Below are positions 21,801 through 32,410 of a stretch of 64,000 nucleotides of DNA, piece after piece (within the stretch, counting starts at the first letter, position 1; every line of letters starts with the position of its first letter). The DNA lies in assembly GCA_024349245.1 (NCBI GenBank), contig JALDNG010005164.1, positions 1 through 64,000 on the forward strand. The letters are read 5' to 3'. A model generated the notes under the pieces. The model made no database searches and had not been told where the DNA came from. It saw nothing but the letters and a program-made list of their open reading frames with translations. The position numbers and the translations under genes are program-made. Source of the stretch: Neodontobutis hainanensis. Taxonomy: Eukaryota > Chordata > Actinopteri > Gobiiformes > Odontobutidae.

Positions 21801-24407
21801 CGCCTTATTCCTGTGGGCGGTATGCCATCATTGAAGGGCAAAGGATTTTTGTTTTTTTGTAAAGCATTAAAGAGGAGTTAAATGTTTATTGGTGAATGAG
21901 AGGAACACAGAGCTGTGAAACGACAAAGGTCTCAAGCTAAGAAGCCTCGCAATGATGTTGTGGGAAAGAGTAAAGAAAGGAAAGAGCATCTATGAGCAGT
22001 AGTATAGTGTCAAGCCAAGAAAGTGGTATAGCAGTCTGACAAATTAAATATTTTGAGAATGATGCTGAATGAGGTCGTGAGGTGAAGTTGTAGTAAACTT
22101 AGGTAGATAGTCTAGAAATGTTGTGACATTTTAGAGAAGAAAGTATGTAAATGGTGAACTCTGAGCTGTTGGTGAAAGGCCTACAGTCAGAGTGAAGGAC
22201 TTAAAGGACTTGAAGGTGGTTTGAGAAAAGTGAGGGCAAGAGTGGAGGCTACATCTGAATGAAATAGAAATGTTAACTATTTTTTACGAGTAACTGGTAC
22301 AATGGGAGATACAACTACATCAAGAAAATTCTAATTGATTTAATTTAAACTAAGTTTTGATGAGACATGATGATGGTGATTGTTACTGTTAGCAGTTAGA
22401 TAAAGGCTAATAGTCAGTAACCTTTATAGCAACAGAAAATGGAAATTTCTCTAAATAAAAGTTTTAATAGTCACCCAAATTATTTTAAGCTAATCTGAAC
22501 TTTAATAAAACATAAAGTGTTAGACATAGAAATAAAACCTGATTTAAATTATAAGTCTGAACTGGAGACTTCAAGGAATTTAACTGTTAATTATTAACCC
22601 TAAGGCTAAGATGAGCTCTTTGACGAAATATGTAGACCTATAATAGACTTTTGAACTATTTAAGAAATACAACATCAATGAAGGATTTCTCTAAAGTTCC
22701 ATCTGTATCTTATGACTTTTCTCAGCACCAGCCGGAGATGTGCTCAGACCTCAGTTAGTGAACAAAGTAACAGTAATCTAGTATCATTATATAAAATAAA
22801 CTTGTAATAATTATGTCACAGTGGTTTAATGTAAAGATGTTCTCAGTAATATCAAATATAAAACGGCACAACTTTACTATGGGTGATAAACTTTGAAGAA
22901 ATATGTTTAGCAGGATGAGAAATTAATTAAGTGTTCTAACAACCTTGCTTATTGTTGATAATACAATACATCTGTATAAATGTTGTGGCCATAATGTTGA
23001 GAGAACAACTCTTTTGACTGGTATTTTTGTTTGTAAGAGTGTGTGTTTGGTTAACGTTGTCTACTTTCTCAAAGAAAAGTGTATTGAGTGTTTGATAAAA
23101 AGAACAGGTTTTGAAGTAATTGTAAAGAAAAATGTTTAGTTTAAGAGATCAGATTTCTGGCAGGTTTCATTGAGAGAAACATTGTAGGTCAATTTAGCAT
23201 GTTGTTTGTATTTTAGTGGCATTGTAGAACATTTGAAGACATAAATTTGGGATAGATAAATAAATAAAGGATAAGAACATGTAAGTGGCTCGGATCATAG
23301 AGAGAGACAGCAACAGAAAACATTCATGTTGAGGCTTTTATAATTATTGGTTAATTGTTATTTGATAAAAAGGACAGTAATTTACCAAACTCTTGAACTT
23401 GAGTAACAACTTTGTTTTAAATTATTTAAAGAAATTAAATGGTAATGCAATCTGTATTTGAGTCATCTTATCTCCTGCTCATTAGTCACTTCTGTTGTTG
23501 GGATAGATTAGAAATGTTTTGATTTACTTTTATTGTCCAGCAGCCTCAAGTTTGTAGATATGATTTATACCAGAGTTTCTCTGACTGCGTGTAGGTAATT
23601 ATTTCATAAAGATCTGTCTTAAAACCAAGAGTTCTGTGAGAGGCCCTTGTCAGAGAGATTTTCTGGATCATGTGCTGTCTTCTGGGGTCTAAACTTAAGT
23701 TCTGCGGACCAAATCTGGTCTTAATGGAGTACTTCTGGTCCTAACATTAATAATTACTGTTGATACATTCAACAGGTGCATGAAAGATTGACTGTCAAAG
23801 AAATTACAATTGTTTTGATAACGTTCTGCTGTTTTTAAGGAAACTCTTGGGACAAGTTTATTATTGGATTTGAGATAAAGAGGGTTTTATGCCTCAGCTA
23901 AAATAAATGAGAATTAATTAGTGAACACCAAATTATTAAGCAAGGAAGAATCAATAAGGGGTAATGTTTTTGGGGATTTTAAGTTAATTTTGTAATATCC
24001 ACTTATTCAATGTATCTAGACTTTTGTCTAAATAAAAATAAATAAATCAAATCTAGTTAATAGTTATTAAATCCTGATTCACAATAATAGAAACTAACAG
24101 AGAAAACACAGAACCAGAAACATATCCTATCCATGTGACCAACACATCTAAGTCTGGTAAAGCAAAAGATCTGACTGAATGACAACAGTTTAAATGAAGG
24201 AGGTCAATATTTAATATAATTAAATAATGTTGTGAATCAGGAAAATAAATTAGGTGCTACTCTTCTCAGAGAGTGGGAGATAATACATTTTGACAAGGAA
24301 CGGAAATTGATTATCCTTTTCTCTTTAGTTTATAGGTAAGGGCGGTGCAGTGACAGAAGGAAGGGGTGCAACTGCCCAGTTCTGAAACGGGGCAGACCAA
24401 AGCCCCA
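18826..24407 (+). other. ERV2 internal region, no recognisable genes
   Basis: About 5.6 kb of mostly AT-rich DNA. The longest plus-strand frames (18890-19177 and 21087-21374, 95 codons each) show no motif I know. A short block at 19680-19945 has higher GC and an open frame through G-G-A-E-S-D-S-S-P-R-D-N-E, which may be a gag or accessory relic. A (CA)8 run lies at 20149-20164. No reverse transcriptase, integrase or protease motif was found. Confidence 0.5.
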
Positions 24408-24632
24408 TCCCAGGCATGGTGGCGTACGCGTATAATCCAAGCCGCCGGAGGTTGAGACTGGGGATCGATTGAGCTCAGAAGCTCTGAACCACAGTGGTCA
24501 GTGTCGATCAGGTGTCTGCACTAAGATCAGTATCAATATGGTGCTCGTGGAGGAGCCAGGGACCTTCAGGTCGCCTAAGGAGGAATGCACCGGCCCAGGT
24601 CGGAAAAGATGCAAGGATCAATGCCCAACAAA
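24408..24632 (+). ncRNA. 7SL (SRP) RNA-derived sequence inside ERV2
   Basis: This stretch is recognisably 7SL RNA. The 5' Alu domain start is AGGCATGGTGGCGTACGCG with TAATCCAAGCCGCCGG (24412-24450). TGTCGATCAGGTGTCTGCAC (24502-24521) precedes CTAAGATCAGTATCAATATG (24521-24540, vertebrate consensus CTAAGTTCGGCATCAATATG). S-domain blocks follow: TCAGGTCGCCTAAGGAGG (24566-24583) and CCGGCCCAGGTCGGAAA (24590-24606), the SRP54-binding helix region. Similarity fades after about 24632, so the 3' Alu-domain strand is missing and the piece is about three quarters of the roughly 300-nt RNA. It includes the S domain, so it is not an Alu/B1-type SINE. It lies in the sense direction of the LTR element, about 740 bp before the 3' LTR. 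It has no A-rich tail or flanking duplication that I can see, so capture by template switching is more likely than LINE-mediated insertion. It is probably not a functional SRP RNA gene. Confidence 0.85.
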
Positions 24633-25367
24633 ACTACAGGTTATTGGAAACAGAATCAGGACTGGAATACTAGTGACAACAGACAGCACCAGAGAATCCA
24701 AACAACCTACACTGAGCCATGTTCTCCAGTAGTACATACATAATACTCATAACATCATATGGACAACTGTAGCAATGATACAGAGCCCAGTACATGTGTC
24801 ACTCCAGGACAATGAAGAGGACTTCCTGTGAATGAGAGCCATGTGGGGGAGAAGCTACTTCTTCTCTTTTCTGATTCATGATGGATCCACTCTTAGTGTC
24901 ATGGCGGATGTCAACATAGGCAACTCAATGCTGAAGCTCCTTTTTTATTTTTTTGATAGTTAGAAATGGTGATGAGCGCGGTAGTCCTATTTTCACGGTT
25001 TGTTATTTTTCTTTAGGAGATTCTAAGGCAGTCTGCCTTTTTAGGGGAAGTTACAGGTACGACGGTCCAATTGCGGGCTGGCTTGTGGACTTCCTGTTTT
25101 GTTTCTTTTGGCCGACTCATCATCTAAATATTATCATAATTTCTTAATGTTTAGATTAGTAGGAGCCATGTCAATGTTGATTTCTGTGCATTGTTTGCTG
25201 TATTTTTATTATTACACAGGTTGGGGATCACAATATTATACAATTGTAACATGTATATTTTAAAGTTTGAAGTGCCTTATATAGATAATCTTGTATGTCT
25301 TAATAACTTTTAAATACTGAGAAAAATAGAGAAAAGGGGAGCTCAGGCGAAAATAAAAAGAGTGGAT
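24633..25367 (+). other. ERV2 internal 3' region
   Basis: No recognised gene. ORF 24469-24732 is only a reading through the 7SL block. Purine-rich runs AGAGAAAAGGGGAG (about 25329-25342) and AAAATAAAAAGAGTGG (about 25350-25365) are the polypurine-tract candidates next to the 3' LTR. Confidence 0.5.
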
Positions 25368-25783
25368 TGATATCAAGTAAGTTTATTTCAATGTATGGTT
25401 TTTCTGTCTGACTGTGGAATGTAACTCTACAGGATGTATTTAGGCTAATTGACTGGAATGTTAGGAACAGACATGGGTCATAAAGGCTGACCCCAGGCTA
25501 ACTGAGTTTAGGGCCACTTCCTTTCCTCTAGTAGAAACAGGTCTTATGACCATAGTGGTAGGTCAGAGGTCACGTGAACAAAGACCACTTCTGTGTCACA
25601 CCATATAGGATGACGGTTGATGTAAACCAGATGATGTTTGTAGGAGGTATTTAAGGACTGTGCTTCTTATACTCGGGGTCAGTCAGTCTCGGAAGAGTGG
25701 CGGAACTCAGATATCTGAATAAAACCTGATATGAACCAGATCGAACAGCCTGGCTAAATTTTTGGACTTTCTGCTTGACAACA
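25368..25783 (+). repeat. ERV2 3' LTR (416 bp)
   Basis: Copy of 17765-18180; followed by the duplication CATAA (25784-25788). Confidence 0.95.
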
Positions 25784-25788
25784 CATAA

Positions 25789-26692
25789 TTTAAATGATTT
25801 CCTTTTTGTTTAAAGAACAATTATAATGTATGAGTCTGTACATATAGAAAGACCTATGAGAGACTCATAGCTTCCATCAAACAAGTCTAGAATTACGAGT
25901 GTGATATGCAAGTAATAAGGTACGAGAGGATGTGCTGTATCGTGAATAAGGGCATTGTTAAGTGCCTGCAACCCTTTCAGCCGTGACTTATTCCTTTTTT
26001 GAAAACGGTTTCCACACAATACAAATATTAAAGCAGAAAATATTTAATATTTATCTATGCAACTATCATGAAGGTAAATCACTTAAACCCTTCCTTCCGC
26101 TGGAAAAAAGTTCCTGATCATAAACAGCAACAGAAGTTACATACATTATTTCACCAATCGATGGTGGCAAAGATAGTCTTATTGAGTGAGTCAGTCAGTA
26201 GAGAAGACTTTTAGATTGATAGGACTCAAACGTGTGATCACAGAGAATGAAGACGCAATTGACAGATGACACAGAAAACTCCATGACTGTTAAATGGACA
26301 AGATATCACAGTGGACTGATTTTTTTTTTTAAATTATGAATATAGGACTGACATAAAGGAAAATGCTATGTCTAATGTAAATGCAGGTACCCTACTGTAT
26401 CTCTCACAATACTCTAGTTTCAATGGAACAATATCAATGAGTTCAAACAAGTTTTTAAATTGCTATGTGTGGTTGCTAGGGGTGTTGTGTAGAGAAAAAT
26501 GGAATCATTGGGCAAAGCGGTCATAGTAGTGTTTTATCGTGAATAAAACGGCTATTGAACAATCAGAATCTAAGACTAGAACTGACTGTTTATAATGCTC
26601 AATTTCATCTGCTTTAAAATGTACTATATTACAACTCAGCAGGCATTAAAATTATATTAAGTGTTGATACTTATGTAAGTGAACCATAACCT
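25789..26692. other. Remainder of HECT-gene intron
   Basis: AT-rich sequence between ERV2 and the exon at 26693-26815. A minus-strand frame at 26019-25810 could be a degenerate exon but matches nothing I know. Otherwise nothing is seen. Confidence 0.35.
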
Positions 26693-28099
26693 TTCTTCTC
26701 AGTGCCGAGTCTGACATACCTCAATATGTTTTCCTTGTGGTCAGTGTTGATCGGTCCAGTGTAGCCACAGTCCAGGATTTCTTTTGTGAAGTTGGACAGA
26801 TCAGATGCATCTTCAATCTACAAGTAAAATTTTACCTTTAATAAATATTAAACTGCATGATTCACTGCTGATTTTTAAAGCAAAACCAATTTGTCAGTGG
26901 CTTTATAACATAATAACAGCAAACTAATTTCTTTATGGATAGAGAACTTGTATCTAATGAAATGAAGTCAACCGGACCTACCATTTTGATTAGTGGTGAT
27001 ATCTCTGTGTCATGTACACCATCCCTTTTGATGTTACCGGTAACAAGGTATTCGTAACACCACTCTTGCATAAACCGTGGTGCCGGTCCTCCTTGCGCAA
27101 TGCTCACAGCAAATCTTTCACCTTCAACTCTAGTAATATATACTGTTTTATATATGGACAACAGTTCTTGGCACTAATATAGAGTGATATACTTTTATAA
27201 ATGTCTGTATATAGAACTATTATGTTACTTCAAATAAAGAAAAGAAAAATATGTATTTACTTTTCTTTCTTCTACAGGATTAAAAAAATTCATCTGACTT
27301 GGGTAGATTATAAAATACAGTTGAGTTTTAAACCTCATTGATTTTTTATTATGTAGACAAAAACAGCTGAAACTTTCTTCAAAATATCTTTTCTCCTGCA
27401 GTAGACATAAAAGTTTTGAATACCACCGGTCATGGCATACCAAACTTTTCTTTCATCAATGATATAGAAGGTACTGTTTGAATATAAAGTTAACCCAAAA
27501 TCAAAAGACAAGGCACATACTTGAACAGCTCATTGTCCAGATCATTTAAGGAGTACTTCGGTGTTTTTCTTTTCTTCGCACCACCTTCAAAGAGACGTTT
27601 TTCAATAAATATCATTAGGCTAGGCAGTTAGGGGCTTTGAAAAAAACACTGTACAACTGTGATATTTTATATACAGACTGTATTTTTAGAATGAAATCTA
27701 GGAATATTTTTTTTTATTTATTTTACATGTCAACAAAATGTATGATTAAAGGGGCACTACGTAACTTTTTAAGCTCAAATAACGTTTTTATTTGCCCAAA
27801 TATGAGCCGACCATAATTAGATGAGACGACTAAGACATTCTTTGTCAAAAACTGTTATCTCAATGAGCCTGTAGGCTCATTTTATTGTGAAGCGCCCGGG
27901 CCGGTTCTCCCGGGAAATCTACCCGGATGTTACGTTGTGCGCGCTCCTGTGTACAGCGCTGAATTCCCGGCAAAGCCGCCATTACAGCCAGCGAGATCTG
28001 CCGGCAGAGATGGACTCTACCAGCAAGAAAAACGACCGGCCTCTAGCACTGCTCAGACACCGACATTGACTCCTCAAAAAATAAAAACATAACATGTTT

Positions 28100-30130
28100 A
28101 CTCGAGCAAGACACGAGAGGAAAACAGAACTGTGACCAAAGCAGTGGAAAAACAAGAGTGAACATAGGCAGAGCATTTAAGCCATGGAGAGAGATAACTT
28201 TATGCTCTACTTTGGGAATAAAAACGGACCCTGAGCTGTCTTTTTTTCTTAGTGAAAAGGTAAGACATCATTACAGACAATTTATAATATACTGTGGTGT
28301 TTTGTTTTCAGCTGTCTAAAGCTAAATAACATTAGCATGCTTGTTAGATGGGGATGCTAAGCGGCTAACATGAACGACTCCTAAAAGTTACTGTTTTGAA
28401 TGGATTAAATACTCTGAGACTTTGAGAAGTGAATTATAACCCCAATTTCAGAGGCTACTAAGTCTAATCAATTTGCTGTCTTAGCTTTCAAATGACTTTT
28501 TTCAATGTCTTTTGAAAAAGTAGCTCAGTAACTGAGCTAATGAGCTCAGAACACTTTTTGGGGTTACACTTTGCTAAGTACTTTTTTCTTTGTTATGTCT
28601 TTTGGCTCGTTTATTCAATAACCTTCACCAGAGATAACGTGATCCATGACAACTTTATAAATTTAGCCAGGATGTAATATATGATGTAACTGTTGTCACA
28701 GCCCATCTAATGCTAACTCTGGCACATGTCTTGCCTTATTGCTTTTGTCTGGATAGATCCACTTCTCTTATGCCCATTCACTGATGTTTTGTTATTTAAA
28801 TTACATTTGCAGGTCTCCAATGATTATGATTATAGTGTGATTAGCTGTGTCTGCCTTTATTTGTATGTTTGGTCACTAATTATCAATAAGTGGTCTATTT
28901 GTAAATTGTATGTAAAGAATACATTTTATTATAATGACACTGTTAAATGTAATGCTTTTGTAAATGTGATGAGATTGTATAAGGCAACAGTCTAATAATG
29001 GTTGAATTGTTTACAGCTATGAGAAAAATACAGTGGCTAAGGGTCAGGGGCCACATACAATCCACACAAAGAAAAGACATAGGATTGACACAGCATCCTG
29101 ATTCAATCACTGCATGCAAATCTGACAGTTTTCATTTAGTATTACACAAAAACTAAAGTCAGACTGTAATTTTACTTGTGTGCACTTGCAACAATGTATG
29201 ACAATTACATTTAAATTTTGATTATTCTAATTGTGACATTCACTCCAGCTCAGTAATGGGTTTAGTTTTGCTGTAACACAATTTATTTCCTTTGTCAACA
29301 GTGAAGAGTTCCAAATTGAGGGAGTGCAACCACTGGATGAAGACCAAGTGTTGAAGCAAGATAAATGTAACTGTCTCTATCTCCTAAACGGACGGTGGCT
29401 GAAGGATGTTGAGAAGTTTCTTACCTTTTGGTAAGATTTAAAAATATATAATTTTACATACTGATTTGTTTGATAGTATATGCTAAATGTGTGAGTAAGG
29501 ACTATATTTACAGCATCAATGGAACAACAAAAACTAATAATAACAATAAGTTTTTATTATTTGGTTATTTCAACAGACATGTCTGTTATACTTGATATAC
29601 TCTGAAGTTTCATGTTTTTTCTTTGCTCTTAGGTTATCTTCTGATCTGGAGTCCTTTCAGAACCATATAGTCATGTACGCTGGCAAGCGCTTCTCGTTCT
29701 CACCTCCAGTGGATGAGGCTAGGACTCTTCTCGCTGCACTGGACTATAATCATCACGACCACCACCGGCCAGTACATGTCAACAATAAAGGCCAGGTTTC
29801 ATAAGTAATACATTTTTATATTTCATATTTTTTTAGCCTGAAAAATGATGCTAATGTTGTTGTTATCTAATGTTAAATGTATTGTTCCACAGACAAAAAG
29901 ATCTACAGCAAAAATAGCTCTATTGTGTTTGCAGTAAAGGAGGCAAAGGACTACAGATACATCAACGGCTGCAGAGTAACATTTTACAGATTCGACTAAA
30001 GTCTCATGGGGGACTTCAAGTGTTCAAGGAGTGTTCTTCAAGATGACCCTCGGACCCCTGGTCTTCTACCTGGTGTTGTTCCACCTCCCTCAGCTGAATT
30101 AGCCCAGACACAACTCTGCAGAGGACAGGT
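28100..30130 (+). pseudogene. Unrecognised spliced gene of the TTAA element
   Basis: Four candidate exons. About 28150-28259 reads V-N-I-G-R-A-F-K-P-W-R-E and later G-I-K-T-D-P-E-L, ending AAAAG/GTAAGA. 29303-29431 starts after CAACAG and ends L-N-G-R-W-L-K-D-V-E-K-F-L-T-F-W before GTAAGA. 29633-29797 reads F-S-F-S-P-P-V-D-E-A-R-T-L-L-A-A-L-D-Y-N. About 29893-30130 reads K-D-Y-R-Y-I-N-G-C-R and, after a stop, D-D-P-R-T-P-G-L-L-P-G-V-V-P-P-P. The string order resembles an abundant class of uncharacterised teleost transposon-associated proteins. I know no biochemical function, and it is not an evident DDE transposase. At least one frame change (exon 1) and one stop (about 29998) break it. Confidence 0.5.
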
Positions 30131-30263
30131 GTCTCAGCCACGTGCCCACTGTCCTGTCCTCTCTCGCTTTCATAAGGAACCATTATGTGTAGGCCTCATG
30201 CAGCAGAAGTCTAGCCTGTTTTGTTATTTATCAGAGCAACTCCAGAATATCTTGGTGCACTGA

Positions 30264-32049
30264 TCTAACATGTTGAAGACATGTTTGTTACCTCTCAAAC
30301 ACTGTGTGCATCTGTATTACATTCCTTTGTAAATTGATGAAATGAATATTACTGTCAAAACACCAATGCATTTTCTTTTTTTTTTATTTCTCTCTCTCTT
30401 TGTTGGGCATAACTTCAGCCATGTAAAGGGCAGCAATAGAAGAGAGTGCTTTAATGGAACATGTCTTTAGAGTAAATATATACAGAAAACAGTTAAATGA
30501 TATATTTATGTATTTTCAAAAATGTGTAACATTTGTAAATAGAGAACAATGAGTAATAAATAATCTCTATCTTTTGAGGTAGTCACTCAAATTATGTGTA
30601 TATGAGATGTGTATCTACAAAAAACTACTTTTACAGAAACAAGTAAATGTATAGGTAGTGGATAATTGTTAATTCACTCTAAAGGGGCTTCTTTGAAACT
30701 TATAATTACTAAATGAGTCTGGGTATTTCTCCCTAATTCAAAGGAGGCTGGAGGCCTACATCCAGACAATGTTCCATGTGGGCCTTCCTGCTGAGACACC
30801 CTACTGGATCCTGTCTGCAGCATTTGTTTTCCAGGTCCGTTGACCTGACCCGGCAGTTCAAACAGGTGCACCATGCTGGCTGACCCCGACTGGGTATGAT
30901 TGGTCCTGGTGTGGTCTAGAGAAGCCTCTGGCAGATGAGTTACAACAACCTGGAGAACTTCATCCTTCTCCTCCTACGACAGTCATTCTAACTATTCATA
31001 AAAATGAAACAACATGCACTGTTTAGTTCAGAGGTTTATTTGGGTGTGTGATCATTTGTAGATATATGACCAACCTGCCTCTGTTGTCCTGCAGCAGCTG
31101 TGCCACATTCAGTCTGTCCTCTTAACTGACAGGCCCAGCTCCTCTTCATCTCCAGTGGCCTCTTCTTCTGCACCTCTTGCCGTCCCCTCGCTCTCCCCCT
31201 TCTTCACTCACGATCAGTGCTCTCTTCCACCGGAGCTTGAGTCCTGATTTGGAGAAAAATATTGCATATCTGTATTTTTATAGTGCTAAACTTCATGTTT
31301 GAGGTATTCTGAACAACACCAACAGTGAAATAAACAATGATAAGCTAAAATACTGTGAGGTTACGTTTATGATGTCTCAAAATAATGCAGGACCAATTCA
31401 TTACAGTAATAGTAATAACCTAGAAACAAGCTAAATGAGTTGACAGTCACACGTTGGTGCAAAGACTCGTCAAATAACAACAGTAATAGTAACACATGAA
31501 CAGTATCCTGTCTGATAAGTTCACTAACTTTAGCCGTTCTCCTGCTGAGACTCTTGTAAACACTGAGCCTCGGTGAAAGCTACGTGAGTTGATGTACCGT
31601 TAGCGGCTAAGCTAACGTTAGCCCCTTTTAACAAAAGTAACATGCAGTAGATAATATATACAAAGTTACAACAGCCATACCACGTTGAATAACGCTTTAT
31701 AAAACGAGCCGTTTGTCAGTCTGGTGCTTTATTATCGTCCATGTCTCAAGAGTTTGCTTTACTGCTGTGTCAGCACTCGACATTAAAATATAGTTTACTC
31801 TCAAATTTTGTTCAGCAATACACTTTTACAGAAGTGTAACTTTTCTTACCTTTGTAAACATGATGCAAGTAAATGTCCAAGTCCTTCAGGGCGACAGACT
31901 GAAAGATAATGCTCCGGTGACTCAGTCATGCACGTACGAACACGCGCCAGTCTGAACACGAGAGCGAGCTGGACACTGACTGTAGTTTCTCTTAACGGCC
32001 AATGGTGGCAGTAACTGTTAGGTTTTTATGAAAGCTACGTAATGCCCCT
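30264..32049. other. Right part of the TTAA element, no clear gene
   Basis: No sustained coding signal. A short plus-strand frame near 30745-30840 reads L-E-A-Y-I-Q-T-M-F-H-V-G-L-P-A-E-T. A GC-richer segment at 31080-31250 and a segment ending AAAG/GTAAG on the minus strand (about 31850) could be exons of an antisense gene. None could be named. Confidence 0.35.
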
Positions 32050-32327
32050 TTAAAGCAAACTACCCACTGGACAGAAATTCTTTCCTCAGTGCCCCTGTGT
32101 CAAATCCTGGCTCTCCCAGGAAGATGATTTTCAAGGGATTGACTGGGCTTTCCATTTTTTGACGTTTCCACAACTTTAGACCTCTCTCAACCATGTTGTC
32201 TCGTGACACACAGATTTCAAAGGTCTTTGTGGTATTTATCTGTGCTGCTGCATGACGAATAACATCCTCCTCACTGAATGAATTAAATAAATATATAAAT
32301 AAAATAAATATATAAATAAATAAATTA

Positions 32328-32330
<3 letters not shown>

Positions 32331-32406
<76 letters not shown>
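32331..32406. repeat. (TA)n microsatellite
   Basis: About 38 uninterrupted AT units within a HECT-gene intron, preceded by AAATA-type degenerate repeats. Confidence 0.95.

Positions 32407-32410
<4 letters not shown>

Larger units (their letters stand above)
17765..25783 (+). mobile_element. ERV2: young LTR element without gag/pol, carrying 7SL sequence
   Basis: Two 416-bp LTRs (17765-18180, 25368-25783), identical as far as I can read, flank 7.2 kb. The 5-bp duplication CATAA is at 17760-17764 and 25784-25788. A primer-like site follows the 5' LTR and a purine-rich run (AAAATAAAAAGAG) precedes the 3' LTR. The interior shows no gag, pol or env frame, so it is a large non-autonomous derivative needing an autonomous relative. 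LTR identity implies a recent insertion and thus a recently active helper. It lies in the last intron of the HECT-like gene, in the opposite orientation. Notable contents: a leader minisatellite (18480-18825) and a 7SL RNA-derived block (24408-24632). Confidence 0.9.
27750..32049 (+). mobile_element. TTAA-target DNA transposon (Kolobok-like)
   Basis: TTAA on both sides (27746-27749, 32050-32053). The ends are AGGGGCACTACGTAAC and, on the other strand, AGGGGCATTACGTAGC, so the terminal repeats are short (about 16 bp) with TTAA duplications. Purine-initial ends with TTAA point to Kolobok rather than piggyBac, whose ends begin CCC; both are from memory. The element lies in the intron just after the HECT exon at 32066-32282. 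A spliced plus-strand gene remnant occupies 28100-30130. A second, partial copy is at 1-337. Confidence 0.75.

Noticed and set aside
24469..24732. 87-codon plus-strand ORF as a possible retroviral accessory gene
   Set aside because: It reads straight through the 7SL RNA-derived block; its residues reflect 7SL sequence.
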